64,000 nucleotides of DNA. Source: Eulemur rufifrons. Its lineage: Eukaryota > Chordata > Mammalia > Primates > Lemuridae. The stretch covers positions 7,124,501-7,188,500 of the forward strand of contig NC_091002.1 in assembly GCF_041146395.1 (NCBI RefSeq). The letters are read 5' to 3'. Below the pieces are notes generated by a model. That model ran no database searches. It was not told the origin of the DNA and saw only the letters and a program-made list of their open reading frames with translations. The translations under genes were made by a program, and so were the position numbers. Shown one piece after another: positions 46,101-59,426 of the stretch (positions are counted from its first letter, which is position 1; every line of letters begins with the position of its first letter).

Positions 46101-49100
46101 AGATTGGTTCTTTTACTTTAACAAAATAGAGACATTAACACACATTTTACAGAGTTATTTATTTTACCTCCCAATCGCCACAATAGCATCCAATAGGTCG
46201 AGAAGCCTGTGACTTCACTGAACTGGGCCATTCAGGAGGACTGTGCCCAGAAAACCCCAGGAAGACATGATCCCCGCCTTCCCTCCGTCAGGAATCCACT
46301 TAAATAGCTACATCGGTGAGCCTTGGGGACCCGGTGCTGGTTTTTGGGCCCAGACTGCTTTAGAATGAGCTAAGCAATATCGCCTTGTGAGACTCTCACC
46401 GATCAGAGGCCACATCCTAGAGCCCTGCCTCACCACTAGTTTATCCTCTCCGGAAACAACCTTCAGTCACAGGACACTTCAGGTGTCTTACAAGAGCTGG
46501 ACAGTTTTTCTCTACATACCAAACACACTATATTCTGTCGAAGATGTTATGTGGCCAAACCAGAATGCCCAGGTCCGAACGTAGGGAGCCTTCCCACAGG
46601 TGGTCACCCATCTTCACGGCCCTGCTGGCCCACTCTGCAAGGCTCACAGCACACAAAAAGGAGTGCGAAGACACTGCCATGGAAAGGTGTGCCTGCCTCA
46701 TCTGGGAGCTGACCCACACAACTCTCCACGGTCACGCACTGCGACTTGGATCAGCAGACACGGAGGAGAAGGATGACAGCACCTGCCCACACAGCAAAGA
46801 CACACTCGCGGGAATGTGTCCACGCACTCGCAAGTGTACCCTTGGTCCCCACTCCACAAATGCCACCCCAGGAAGGGAGACAAACATGCACACAGTGTGG
46901 CCAGGTCACGAGAGTTACCCTGAAACGTAAGAAAGCCCGACTGCTCGTCTACCTGCAAACGTATAGGGCAGCTCGGTGCTGGCGGCATTTCGAGCCTTTT
47001 GGCCTCGAGTTACAGATCCTTTCCCAGGACTCCGATGCTCTTTCTCTGGCTTCTCATTTTCTTCCTCACTCTCTACATCAGATGCCAGGTCCGAGTGGCT
47101 CTCTGGGCCATCACTCTCCTCTGGGTCCTCCCCACTGGAACCTTCGCTCTCGTCCTCCTCACGTTTATCCCCACCGGCTTCCTGCCTTTCCTCTTCCTGG
47201 ACGTCCTCCTCAACATTCATCTTTCCGTCCTGGGAAGAGAGCAAAGACACAGGGCAGAGACAGAGGTCATGATGTCCCACAACTGCACCAGGATCCTGCG
47301 TGCAGAAAGCGTCAGTGCTGCCCACAGGCTGTGTACTCCCTTTGTCCTTGGGGCCTCCTCACCCACCCCTTCTAGGCCATTCCCAGAGCCACAGGAGCTA
47401 GAGGCTCCCAGAGAGCCCTGTGCCAGGACACTGGGCAAGTTTAGGTTTTGCAAGCAAGCAGCACAGGACTAAGATTTGGAAGGTGTGTGGGTTTCAGCAG
47501 TAGAGTGTCCACAGCATCCCACCAGTGGTTTGGGGGATGCACCGGAGGGGCAGATAACCTAGTGTTTTCGCCATACCCAGTTTCCTGGTATGGAACTTTT
47601 CTGCTTGAACTCCCTGGCCTGCCTGCTTTTCTTCCCTGAACACTACTACACTCTAAAAGGAGAAGGTATAGACCTTATAAGATTCACGAATTAAAAACTA
47701 CACCAGAATTGGGCACGGTGGCTCATGGCTATAATCCCAGCACTTTGAGAGGCGAGATGACTGCTTGAGGCCAGGAGGTTGAGACCAGCCTGGACAACAT
47801 AGCGAGACCCCATCTCTAAGAAAAACCAATTTTTAAAAAATTAGCCGGGTGTGGTGGTGGCATGCACCTGTAGTCCCAGCTACTCAGGAGGCTATGGCGG
47901 GAGGATTGCTAGAGCCCAGGAGTTGGAGATTACAGTGAGCTCTGGTTGTGCTATTGTACTCCCCAAACAAAATAAAACAAAAATTGTACCAGTCCTGAGA
48001 AACTCAATTATGTCAGTCAAAAATATTCAGAATTTTAACCTTCAGTTAACTCCCTCCATATCACGCTGAGGTCACGCAGACATAAACAAAAGCAGGGGAT
48101 GCCGACAACTGAGCAAACAGCCAGGCGTCTAGCTGACGTGGCTGCGCTAGCTGTGTCCCTTCTCCTGCGGGGGAAGCACCCCTGCCACAGTCTGCTCTGT
48201 GAAGTCTGATACCCGAGATCCCATCAACACCTAGATGAAGAACTGTAGAGACAGTGGTTAGGTCCTTTAAATGAACACCAGAAAATGTGTTTTTAAATTT
48301 AAAAAAAAAAGGGAAAGAAAATGAAGCCAAACATCTTACTTTGTAAGAAAGCAAACGTCTATCGTCTTTATCCAGTACAAAGCCATCATTTAAATCATCT
48401 GCTGACATATGTTTTGGTTTCTTACAATTTTCATCCTCGTCCTTTCCAAGCATTCTTCGAAGTCTTTCAGCCTGCGCAGGAAGGAAAGGGATGTCATAGT
48501 GTGTGCTCCTTAGACGTGTGACCGCCCAGCCCCCCAGCCTCTCGGCGCTGACGCCGTCTGGCTTGCTTTCTGCTTGCGGTCTTCAGGCACGCAAACACTT
48601 GGTAAGGTTACAGGGACAACGTCCTTATGTAACAAAATCAACTGTAAAACACTTTGTGGCAGAAATACCCTCATTCACAAGGACGGAAAATCTGTTAGAG
48701 TGTTTGTGGTGAAATTCTGCTGGCCAACCCTGACCATAATTCACCTCCCGCTCCTCTGAGAACAGGCACGAGGGCACCTTAAGCAAGCAGCCAGCTCGAC
48801 TCTTTCTAGTATTTGAAAACACAGGAGATGGGAAGAGGCCTGGGATGTGGTTGTGTTAAAACAGCTTCCCGGCTGTCCTCCCGGCCGTCCCCAGCTGTGG
48901 CTGCCGAGCCTCCTGTGCAGGTGCCGGCCACCCATACCTCCAGTTTCCTGAGCCGCTCCTGCTCCTCGTGCGCCAGCTCCTCCTCTGTTTTCATCCTGTT
49001 AGAGGGCTGTGCTTTCATTTCAAAGCCAAGCTCACGAACCATCATGTCATATGCATCGGGCTAAAGTGAAAAGAGGACATTTTCCACTTTTATAATGGCC

Positions 49101-52100
49101 AGACACTGTTATAGAAGAAGCTAAACCACACCTATGTCTTTTCTTCTAGAGAGAAACAACTGAGAAATCAGTGGACACTTTGGTCACACAGAACTTTTTA
49201 CTCCTAGGAAATTCTCCTCAGAATATATCTGCTTTAACAAAAATAAACATTGCCCACCTAGGCACCAAACCCTAAACATGGGAAGTTAGGCACAGCAACA
49301 GCAATAGTAAGGGTGACTCACACAGACGTCCAGATGGCCACAAGACAATGTAATCTGGTGAAGTCCTAGATTCTTTCCTAGAATCCAGCTACTTAAGCAA
49401 ATGCAACACTTCCCAACAATTTAGATTAAAAAGAATGCAGTAGGAAAAAACTAGAGTTTAGAGGGAAAAATAAGTAAATGTATATACATCAATATACCAA
49501 TATGTTACAAGGAAGTTCAAACACCCATGGTCTCTATCCCAAAGTACTACCTATACCGAGAAATACCACATTAACTTAAATCACCTGGGGTAGAAACTGA
49601 AGTAACTTTGTGTCTACTTCCACCCTGACATAATACATCATTAGGCAATTACACAGAAATGTCCAAGATAAACTTTGTCCTAACAGGAAGTAGGCCAGAA
49701 GAGATGTTCCGGCCTTAGCCTTTTCTCCACAGCAAAGTCAAGTTTGTTTCGAATGCCCGCCGCCCACCTTGGGTTTCTCCTTTTTATCTCTGTTCTCCGA
49801 CTTGGGAGTTTTGTGTGACAGGAGACTCTGGATTTCTTTCCAGTCTTGGTCCAGCTTCTCTGTGAGCTCGAGGGCATCTTCTCGCTGAGCTTGTCTCTCC
49901 CTCTGGAGAAAACACAACAGACACACCACACACCATTACGACCGGTGTCAATGCCAAGGACACACACAATGACCACTTGCCAACACCACGTTTCAACAGA
50001 AGAAAGAGACCGGAGAAATGAGTATCTTAAGGGCAAAGCTACACAATTACATCAGACAGAAATAACTTCTTACTATAAACTGTGAGATACTCTGAGCAGT
50101 TCATTACAAGTCAGTAAGAAACAGTGATGTTTTGTAAACGCTGATACACGTCAAATACCAAAACCAGCCAGAATAAGAAAAAACACATCAGAGGTATATT
50201 CTTGATGAGATTTAAAATATTCCCATTCAAAAATGAATACTTTTATTAAATTCATATGAAATATTAAATACAGGGGTCGGGTGCAGTGGCTCACACCTGT
50301 ATCCTAGCACTCTGGAAAGCCAAGGGAGAAAGATCACTTGAGCTCAGGAGTTCAAGACCAGCTTGGGCAAGAGTGAGGCCCTGCCTCTACTAAAAATAGA
50401 AAAACTAGCCAGGCGCAGTGATGAGCCTGTACTCCCAGCTACTCGGGAGGCTGAGGCAGGAGGATTTCTTGAGCCCAGGAGTTTGAGGTTGTAGTGAGCT
50501 ATTATGACACCACTTCATTCTACCCAGTGTGACAGAGCAAGACTAGGTCTCAAAAAATAAAATAAATAAATACAGGCTCAAAAAGCTCAAGTGTATTTTG
50601 GTGAGCGTGTCTTATGGTGCAGCTATCCCACATGAAGAATACTAACTAACCCACCTTCTCCTGTTTTGACTTCGCAATGAGCTCTTCGATCAGTTCCTTC
50701 CGTGACTTTGGTTGTTCCCCCTCCTCACCTTCCTGTTGAAAGGTCTTCGGATGCAGGAGCCTGCTGCCTCCTCCAAAGTGCGTAGCAGTTAGCTCAGCTG
50801 GAGACAAAAAGCAGAAAACACCACGGTGACGCCCAGGCCCTGTCTGGGAAGCACTTTTTTTAGTACTCTGCCAACATTTCCCCAAGAGCAGTCTTGAGAA
50901 TTCCACATCCAAGAATAAAGTTCTCACACACAGCTGGCCTGAGACCACAGGCACATTGACTGGCACTTAATAAATACCCAAGAGGAGCCACTCCAAGAAA
51001 ACCAAGACCCATTAAATTACCAAGTGGCCATAATCCAAGTGTCTGGAAACACCAAGCACCTATTTTCTAATTGTGTTCGTTCTTGAGAAAGATTGGCAAA
51101 CCCAGGAGAAAAGCTGGCCCCAGAGTCTTGCAAGGCAGCAGGGTCCGGATTAGTAACGTGGTTCCACCTGATCCTCCCACCTCCATAGGCAGGACACGGG
51201 GACCTAGCACCCTGAGCTGACGGCAGGAGCAGGAATCACCAAGAGTCACTGACCTTTATCCTGCCCTATTTGCCAGAGCAGGAGAGAAACAAATATTGTG
51301 GGAATCATCAAATTTAGAGCGGAAAGAAACCCTAAAAAATCCAAATTCTCATATGAAAAACCAGCGGCTTGGATGTGAAGTGATTTACCCGAAGTCTCAC
51401 ACCAGAACAAAAAGGAAACTGCTCAGGCCCCTGACCAGTAGAGCCTGGCCCACCAGGCTAGTCCGTCCCTGTCCCTGCCTGCTCCTGTCGTGCTCCCTTG
51501 CCAACGCTGCTGTCTGGCTAACTCGAACACCACCTGCTCCCTGTCCATACCTGAGCAGCGAGACAAGTGGTGGACAGAACACACATTATCTTCAAAACTG
51601 CAAACTTCAGATGGGCTCCGGTCACCACCGGCCCGTCCTGGCCCATGTTCCAGTCCACACTCTCGTGCATCCCACGCTGTCCACCTCCTGTCCCTTCATA
51701 CGCCCCGCAGGTCCTGCCTCCCCCTCACTCAGCGCTGTCTAGGCCACAGAGAAAACAGAAGCCCTCAGAAGAGAAACTGCTGAACCACAGAGTGCTCTGG
51801 GCTCTCCCCCAGCTGCTCTGCCCCATCCAGGGCCAACTCTGTCCTGCATACTCGATCCCACCCCTGGGCAAGCAAACCTACCCTCGTTCCCTGCATCAAG
51901 TTTTCTCGTTCTCTTGGACTATTCTTTCATTCTCCACTTGCATTTCTCAGGCCCCCTTACAAAGAGCCCCCCAGGGTTGCCTCTATTCCACTTGCGACCC
52001 CTCCTCTCCCTTCTCTTCCCTCCTCTGAAATGGAGGCTTGCTTGATTTACAGTTCAGTTCTTGATCCTCCTCTCCACATCAGCAGTGCCCGACACATTCG

Positions 52101-54915
52101 TCACTCCCTCCTAGAGAAAGTTTCTCCACTTGCTTCCGGCCAGCACCCCCCAGGGCCTAACTGGCAGCTCCTGGCTCAGTCTCCTCTCCTCCAACTCCGA
52201 GGGCTGCAGCTCCCACCACCTCTTTCCTAGCCGCTCTATTCCCTTAGCTGCCTCATTTAGTCTCTGTGCTGACAACTTCCAATTCCTGTCTCTGGCCTGC
52301 GTTCCTCCCTCAACTCCAGGCTCCAAGTGTTCTTCTGATAACGCCCCTTGGATGTCTAACAGGCATTTCCAAGCCCCCAAACCTGTTTCTCCCACAGTCT
52401 TCTCCAGCCCCACGAATGGCAATTCCATCTTTCTAGTCACTTAGGCCAAAACCCCTGGAGTCATCCAGAAAACATTACTCATTTAGTGTTCTAGTAATTC
52501 AAAGTTGTTCACAATTATTATTGAAAAGAAAAATTTACAAAGCACCAACTAATAACGTTGTATTAATTAGATAAAAAATTCAGAAAAGGATTCTTAAAAA
52601 AACGATCTCCATTAAGTGCTTTTCTAAACATCTGCATTCCAAGTGTGAACAGCACACAGCAGCTGAGTTTGGGAGTCAGGCCAGCTGGGACTGGAAGCCC
52701 AGCTCTACCTGGCTGTGAGGCCCGAGCAAGCCACCAACTCGTCCTCAGCCTCAGCTTCCGCAGTGGTAAAGTGGGGTAACATCTACCTCACAGGGCAGTT
52801 TTAGGGATTAAACTCCTCTAGTCTAAGAGAACATAACAAGTTATACAGTTGAACAAAAAAGATTTTGTTTCCTCGTGATTCATTTTTAAAAATTACAGGA
52901 AATATATATATTTTCAAATGTTAGAGGCTTTTCTTTTATAAATTACCTGGGTTTTGGTGAGCTCATAATCAAAATCAAAGGATAGGAAATCTCAAATAAA
53001 TCGCTGAATTCCTAGGATTCTGTTATCGGAAGAAACAGAACCCTACTTCCCCCTACTCATGTAGCATCATGGTCCTCCTGGCGACGAGGATGCTGCTCTG
53101 CTCACCAAACACGAACCAAGGCAGTCACCTTCGGTCACAGTGAATTATGATCCCCAAGTGAATGCATTTTACAGTTAAGGGTATACAAAAACTCCTGAAC
53201 AATGAAAAGTGCAAGGAGAAAGGCAGAGAGGACGAAACTACTGGCCATTCCCTTTACACTCATGAATTTCTGGTGGAGTTGCAGGCCTACTCCTGGTGCT
53301 GTTACGTGAACAATGGGTTCTGTACCACAGGCCGGCCTTAACTCCTAAACCTTCTGCTCCCTGGATTATCCAGATAGCCAAAGGTAAGCGCAGGCTTTAA
53401 TTCCTTAGCTTTCCACACACTAAAAAGACAAAAGATTGAGGAACAGTTTTAGTTTTGTGTAGCTTTGTTTTGAAAAATGGGACCTACTCTAACTTATAAG
53501 GAATGCAAACTAATTAATGACATGACAACAACGTTATGAACAGGGCCCAAGACAGTCAGACTTGAACTGAGTCCTAAACTCAGTTCAGTTGTATATGAAT
53601 GCTATTTAAAGCCAAAACTTAATGTTTCATGTTATTATTTACCGATAAGAATCTCAGTATTATCTCCCTCACAAAACTGCCATAACTGGTTCCTCAGTAA
53701 ATAAAGACTAAAAGAACTACAAAACACCACTGGTGTGGTATTAGGTCACAATCTATAAAGCAGCAGGCAGCAAAGCAGTGCAGTTTAGTGCAGAAGACCC
53801 TTCTTAGGAGTCAGTTAGGTGGGTTTTATCTGAGTCCTGGGTTCGGCAAATCACCTTACTTCTCTCTCAGCTCATGAGTAATACAAGCTATTGTGAGGTT
53901 CATGTAAGATAATGGGTACTAATGTGCTTTCTCAGCCCATAAAAGCACCTAAAAGTTCTGAAATTTAAAAAAAAAAAAAAAGCCAAAGACGGTCACATGA
54001 CGAATTTATTGAGAAGTTAATGATCAGTGAACTTTCTTGCAATGACTTTTTCTAGAGGAGAAAGTCACACAGTAAGCAGACTGTCCCCGGCTCTAAGACC
54101 CCAGGCCCGTGTGGCACCCCGGCCTCACCAGAAAGTGTTCCTCGTTCCTCAACATCGCTGTCGCTGTCCACAATGTCATTATGTTTCTCAATGTCTGCCA
54201 AAGACTGGCCATAATGAGTCAATTCTTCATCTTCATTTAGGTTGTAGATGCTTTTTTTCTCATGATGTCGCTGACAGAAGAGAAAAAAAATCAGTTTCTA
54301 AATTACCACATTCATTTCATAGCAGAAAATAATTATTTTTCCATTATATGTGAATATGACAATGCAGCCTAAGCAGCCTTAGGGAGTATTTCAAGTCATC
54401 TGAGCAATGAGTCAGACATAAACAGAGCTCACAGAAGGGAGTTCTTAAATATGTCAACAGGCCAGGTAAGCCGCTGGTAAATCATGCAGTCTTACCCCCC
54501 AGCCATGTTCCAGTCCACTGGCTCTCCACTCAACTCCAGTACACACTGCCGCCATTTACTACGGTTAAGATATTTATCCATTCAACTAACATTTGCAGAA
54601 GGCTGCTTCTCCTTTAGCCTAGCCAGAAAAGGTGTACGATTCAAGGGCTATCCCCTGTACCTAGTGGGTGAGTGCCCTTGGACGTGTAAATGAACAAAGG
54701 GGAGAAACAGATTTCACCCTGGGCTTGACTTCTATGTAAAACGTATAGCAAACACCCTCCTCCAATTTTTTTTTCCATACCTGTTGCTCCAGAGCAAACC
54801 TCTTCATCATCTTTTCCTCCGCACTTATGTTGCTATTGTACTCCCCAAAGCGTTTATCTCTAAATACATTGGATTTATCTCTTTCTTTGTACTCCTTTAG
54901 TAATGTCTGTGTACG
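34065..54915 (-). CDS. NOP14: NOP14 nucleolar protein, exons 3-19 (first 65 residues outside window)
   Basis: NOP14 is a core factor of the small-subunit processome. It is needed for 18S rRNA maturation and 40S assembly in the nucleolus, where it works with the NEP1/EMG1 methyltransferase. Seventeen exons, read downwards: 54915-54781, 54270-54129, 50797-50655, 49902-49768, 49060-48938, 48471-48340, 47229-46953, 46007-45877, 45218-45133, 44012-43877, 39666-39565, 38861-38708, 37013-36854, 36345-36198, 34821-34703, 34533-34378 and 34164-34065. They sum to 2,379 nt, 792 residues plus TGA, exactly human residues 66-857. Order: charged coiled N-terminal part, acidic insert, helical repeat-like core, then a basic C-terminus with nuclear/nucleolar targeting character. 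All phases agree and no lesion was found. The start codon must lie beyond base 64,000. Confidence 0.97.
34378..34533 (-). CDS. NOP14: NOP14 exon, residues 773-825
   Basis: 156 nt, acceptor tggttttag, donor gtaagg. Encodes [20 protein letters not shown] through [11 protein letters not shown], a basic region ([17 protein letters not shown]) consistent with nucleolar targeting. Confidence 0.96.
34703..34821 (-). CDS. NOP14: NOP14 exon, residues 734-773
   Basis: 119 nt, acceptor gtttttag, donor gtgggt. Encodes [20 protein letters not shown] then [19 protein letters not shown]. The [11 protein letters not shown] stretch is conserved across NOP14 proteins. Confidence 0.96.
34822..36197 (-). other. 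NOP14: NOP14 intron
   Basis: 1.4 kb of unique GC-rich sequence with no recognised repeat. Includes a G10 run near 35,910. Confidence 0.45.
36198..36345 (-). CDS. NOP14: NOP14 exon, residues 684-733
   Basis: 148 nt, acceptor gccctcccag, donor gtgagg. Encodes [20 protein letters not shown] through CSHPHELQ, the end of the helical core. Confidence 0.96.
36854..37013 (-). CDS. NOP14: NOP14 exon, residues 631-684
   Basis: 160 nt, acceptor ggaattcag, donor gtacgg. Encodes [20 protein letters not shown] through ATEANHI. VHPFRA is conserved and the middle is more variable. Confidence 0.95.
37300..37960 (-). repeat. LINE-2 remnant, antisense
   Basis: Plus strand shows cagagacagcctctccgagg and the gcactcaaggcagagggaat type text that is the complement of L2 3' coding sequence. 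Old insertion in a NOP14 intron. Confidence 0.5.
38708..38861 (-). CDS. NOP14: NOP14 exon, residues 580-631
   Basis: 154 nt, acceptor cctttgcag, donor gtgagt. Encodes [20 protein letters not shown] through ATPNKQSQ, a hydrophobic helical repeat region of the core. Confidence 0.96.
39012..39151. repeat. 27-bp minisatellite, about five copies
   Basis: Unit of 27 bp like tattgattataaagttcc plus ttactgctg, repeated with 1-4 differences per copy. As 27 is a multiple of three, frames on both strands stay open through all copies. That explains short repetitive ORFs here; there is no sign that they are genes. Confidence 0.9.
39565..39666 (-). CDS. NOP14: NOP14 exon, residues 546-579
   Basis: 102 nt, acceptor tctttccag, donor gtgtgt. 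Encodes [20 protein letters not shown] then [24 protein letters not shown] is a family signature. Confidence 0.97.
40470..40690 (+). repeat. MIR remnant
   Basis: MIR-like order: aatcctggcacagcaaccca, gtgaccctgggcacactgcc, tcaatttcctcctctgtgcg. Confidence 0.55.
41095..41560 (+). mobile_element. old L1 fragment
   Basis: Contains cagaactcccacaaaaatca, gtaagagaaatgtaaaataa and ggcaaggctgcggggacacg, in the order found near the end of mammalian L1 ORF2. Confidence 0.55.
42670..42890 (+). repeat. MIR remnant
   Basis: Order of ttacagattagaatcatcac, ggctcagagaggctgaagaa and ggattagagctcg fits a decayed MIR. Confidence 0.5.
43877..44012 (-). CDS. NOP14: NOP14 exon, residues 500-545
   Basis: 136 nt, acceptor gcttaacag, donor gtaagc. 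Encodes [20 protein letters not shown] through ALPGLDV, helical core. QLYS replaces the human HLYH. Confidence 0.96.
45133..45218 (-). CDS. NOP14: NOP14 exon, residues 472-500
   Basis: 86 nt, acceptor gttcctgcag, donor gtaagt. Encodes [20 protein letters not shown] then LRVIDKLV. Ends two bases into a Val codon. Confidence 0.96.
45877..46007 (-). CDS. NOP14: NOP14 exon, residues 428-471
   Basis: 131 nt, acceptor tttttgatag, donor gtatgc. Encodes [20 protein letters not shown] through AVGNKAKLE, the start of the helical core. Confidence 0.96.
46953..47229 (-). CDS. NOP14: NOP14 acidic exon, residues 336-428
   Basis: 277 nt, the largest exon here, acceptor ctcttcccag, donor gtagac. Starts [20 protein letters not shown] and ends [10 protein letters not shown]. 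The middle is a low-complexity Glu/Ser/Asp segment that differs much from human, while both ends are conserved and the length is the same. Confidence 0.96.
47707..47975 (+). mobile_element. dimeric Alu (old, J-like), sense
   Basis: Runs from gaattgggcacggtggctca through linker aaaattagccgggtgtggtg to gctattgtactccc. Inside a NOP14 intron, antisense to the gene. Confidence 0.88.
48340..48471 (-). CDS. NOP14: NOP14 exon, residues 292-335
   Basis: 132 nt, acceptor cctgcgcag, donor gtaaga. Encodes [20 protein letters not shown] through [26 protein letters not shown] is strongly conserved. Confidence 0.97.
48938..49060 (-). CDS. NOP14: NOP14 exon, residues 251-291
   Basis: 123 nt, acceptor ttcactttag, donor gtatgg. 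Encodes [20 protein letters not shown] through [10 protein letters not shown]. The [14 protein letters not shown] motif is a family hallmark. Confidence 0.97.
49768..49902 (-). CDS. NOP14: NOP14 exon, residues 206-250
   Basis: 135 nt, acceptor gttttctccag, donor gtgggc. Encodes [20 protein letters not shown] through [10 protein letters not shown], a charged coiled-coil-like stretch. Confidence 0.96.
50266..50576 (+). mobile_element. dimeric strepsirrhine-type Alu with target-site duplication
   Basis: Starts ggtcgggtgcagtggctcac and ends caaaaaataaaataaataaa. The 9-bp duplication AAATACAGG is at 50266-50274 and 50568-50576. The left arm has the ttgggcaagagtgaggccc text. Confidence 0.9.
50655..50797 (-). 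CDS. NOP14: NOP14 exon, residues 158-205
   Basis: 143 nt, acceptor gtctccag, donor gtgggt. Encodes [20 protein letters not shown] through [13 protein letters not shown] replaces the human HKKT, a small lineage difference. [15 protein letters not shown] is conserved. Confidence 0.96.
51450..52480 (+). repeat. LINE-2 reverse-transcriptase region remnant
   Basis: Long pyrimidine-biased stretch with L2-type text: ctctgtgctgacaacttcca, ttggatgtctaacaggcatt, caaacctgtttctcccacag and ggcaattccatctttctagt. It leaves accidental open frames of 100-150 codons that are not genes. Confidence 0.65.
52640..52830 (+). repeat. MIR remnant
   Basis: Clear MIR order: ttgggagtcaggccagctgg, cagctctacctggctgtgag, gtggtaaagtggggtaacat. 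Confidence 0.65.
53775..53930 (+). repeat. MIR remnant
   Basis: Text such as gagtcctgggttcggcaaat and ttacttctctctcagctcat in MIR order. Confidence 0.5.
54129..54270 (-). CDS. NOP14: NOP14 exon, residues 111-158
   Basis: 142 nt, acceptor cttctgtcag, donor gtgagg. Encodes [20 protein letters not shown] through [12 protein letters not shown]. Contains the conserved ELTHYGQSL segment and an acidic SDSD patch. Confidence 0.96.
54781..54915 (-). CDS. NOP14: NOP14 exon, residues 66-110
   Basis: 135 nt, acceptor gtttttcag, donor gtatgg. Encodes [20 protein letters not shown] through [11 protein letters not shown], a highly charged helical region. This is the most 5' NOP14 exon found. Confidence 0.96.
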
Positions 54916-54976
54916 CTGAAAAACAGATCATAAAACAATCTCACAAAAAAATTCTTTATTTCCTCCAAAAGGGACA

Positions 54977-57639
<2,663 letters not shown>

Positions 57640-57837
57640 GATGCAATACGGGGAAGACTTCCTCAGCCTGTCCCTGCGAAGACAGGGAGCTGCTAATGAT
57701 AGTGACAGACACTTCCACCAGGAAGGAGGTGGGTGGGGCAGGCATCAGCCATCTCTGTGCCTATAAAAACATTAGTTCTCATTATCTGGGATTTGATTCT
57801 ATGGGTAAATTTTAGTGAAGAACATCCCTTAGGCAAG

Positions 57838-57961
57838 CAGCCCCCAACCTTTTTGGCACCAGGGACTGATTTCATAGAAGACAATTTTTCCACGGATTGA
57901 GGAGGGTGGAGCTCTGCAGCCCAGGTCCTAACAGGCCAGGGACTGGTTGGTTGGGGACTGC
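57838..57961 (+). mobile_element. short non-autonomous hAT-like DNA transposon remnant
   Basis: Ends are inverted repeats (cagcccccaacc and ggttggggactg). Internal text ttttggcaccagggactgat and gaagacaatttttccacgga is a common mammalian repeat. Only 124 bp, so internally deleted. No 8-bp target duplication seen. Confidence 0.6.
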
Positions 57962-58589
57962 AGCATTAGGTCATAAATACGTAAATTCAGTATGATTTCA
58001 TAGTACCTGTTATAGTTTAGGAAAGAAAAGAAATAGGCTAATGCAGGATAACCTAGAACTAATTGTGTTTACAACTACTAAGTAAGTCTAATACTCATAT
58101 AGGTAAACTCACTTTCAAGTGATCATTTCTTAACCACTCTCCTTCCTAACAGTCAGGTTAATACTTTTGATGAAATAAACTGAAATAATAAACCACCTGG
58201 TATTATCAGGTCTGAGTTTTAGGACAGAACACCAAGTTTTGTGTGGGAAACGGGTTAAAGCAGCTTCCCTCGGTCCACTGACCCTCCCAGGCAGGAGAAT
58301 GAACTTCTGAGGGACGTCTGAACAACTCTGCATGTTTTCATCATCATATCCTTTTCTTTCCTTTTTAATTTAACCGTTTGTAATTCTTACTGATTCTTCC
58401 TATTGATTTCCAAGGTAGGCTCTTTTACATTTTAACAAACACAAAGTGACACAAAGTTTAATGGAAACTCTCCTTAGCCATTCTGGTTAGGATCAGGCTC
58501 AGGGCCAGCAACCAAGACTTATTTACCTTTAAATAATATGAATAAGTATGCCAGATTTATGCATGCTAAATAGAACATTTAACCTAGGC

Positions 58590-58955
58590 TCACAGACATT
58601 TGGGGTACTCAGAATGCAATTCTGTCTGTAATGGATTTTGAGTTGCCCCACACTGATGGGGACACTCCCAAGGCAATGCGCTCCTGTGATCTCGCATACA
58701 GTGATGTGTATACCACCTGGTCTTTCCTGCCAGTAAGCCAATAAAATACCAAAAGGCAGAGGTGGCACTGAAAGGTACACATTCTGGAGTTCCAGACCAG
58801 AAAAAAAGCAATCTCAGTTCCACTCTCTTCTCCCAGAAGTAAGTAGGGGGAAAAAGGCCTCTCCTAATGAACTCTTCTTGTTCTTCACACAGGGTAGACG
58901 GAAAAGCCCAGGTTTTTGAGACACAGTGAGAGCCAGACAACAACTCTTCCCTCAT
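58590..58955 (-). other. unexplained 121-codon open frame in intron
   Basis: Minus-strand ORF without recognised family, signal peptide or plausible splice support. Its Cys/Trp-rich composition and position inside an intron full of repeats suggest a chance frame or an unidentified old repeat. Confidence 0.2.
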
Positions 58956-59164
58956 TAGGCAAACACCAGCGGGCTACTAAGGGTAACAAGTAGAATGAAA
59001 TAGTTTGAGATAAAGACCACATTCATATAACTTTTATTACACCATATTGTTCTAATTATTCTATTTTATTATTAGATATTATTGGCAATCTTACTGTGCC
59101 TAATTTACAAACTTTATCATAGGTATGTACATATACGAAGAAACAGTATATATGCAGCTCAGTA

Positions 59165-59240
59165 CCATTTGTGGTTTCCGGCATCCACTGGGGGTCTTAG
59201 AACATATCCCCCATGGATAAGGGGGGATTACTGTGTATGT
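59165..59240 (+). mobile_element. Tigger-like DNA transposon end
   Basis: The text gcatccactgggggtcttag and cccccatggataagggggga with gattactgt matches the terminal part of Tigger-type (pogo) elements. Only one end is present. Confidence 0.45.
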
Positions 59241-59426
59241 TTTATAAATGTGATATATTGCTAAACCTGTAATTTTTTTTATAATTAGGCAAAAATAATA
59301 AATATTGCTTTTAAACATCTGCCAGGCTAGGTAAGCTCTGCCCGTGTGTAAGAGGCAGGACTCGCACGTGCACACCTCGGACCATCAGGTGACCTTCAAT
59401 GGGGCAGAAGCAAGTAAAAAAAATTA

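Larger units (their letters stand above)
50798..54128 (-). other. NOP14: NOP14 intron with LINE-2 and MIR remnants
   Basis: 3.3-kb intron. Holds an L2 remnant and two MIR remnants listed separately. The rest (52,850-53,770) shows nothing recognised. Confidence 0.5.

Noticed and set aside
46746..47375. 209-codon plus-strand open frame
   Set aside because: It is largely antisense to the acidic NOP14 exon, whose biased codons keep the other strand open.
51567..52444. Plus-strand open frames of 100-150 codons
   Set aside because: They lie in a LINE-2 remnant and are not independent genes.
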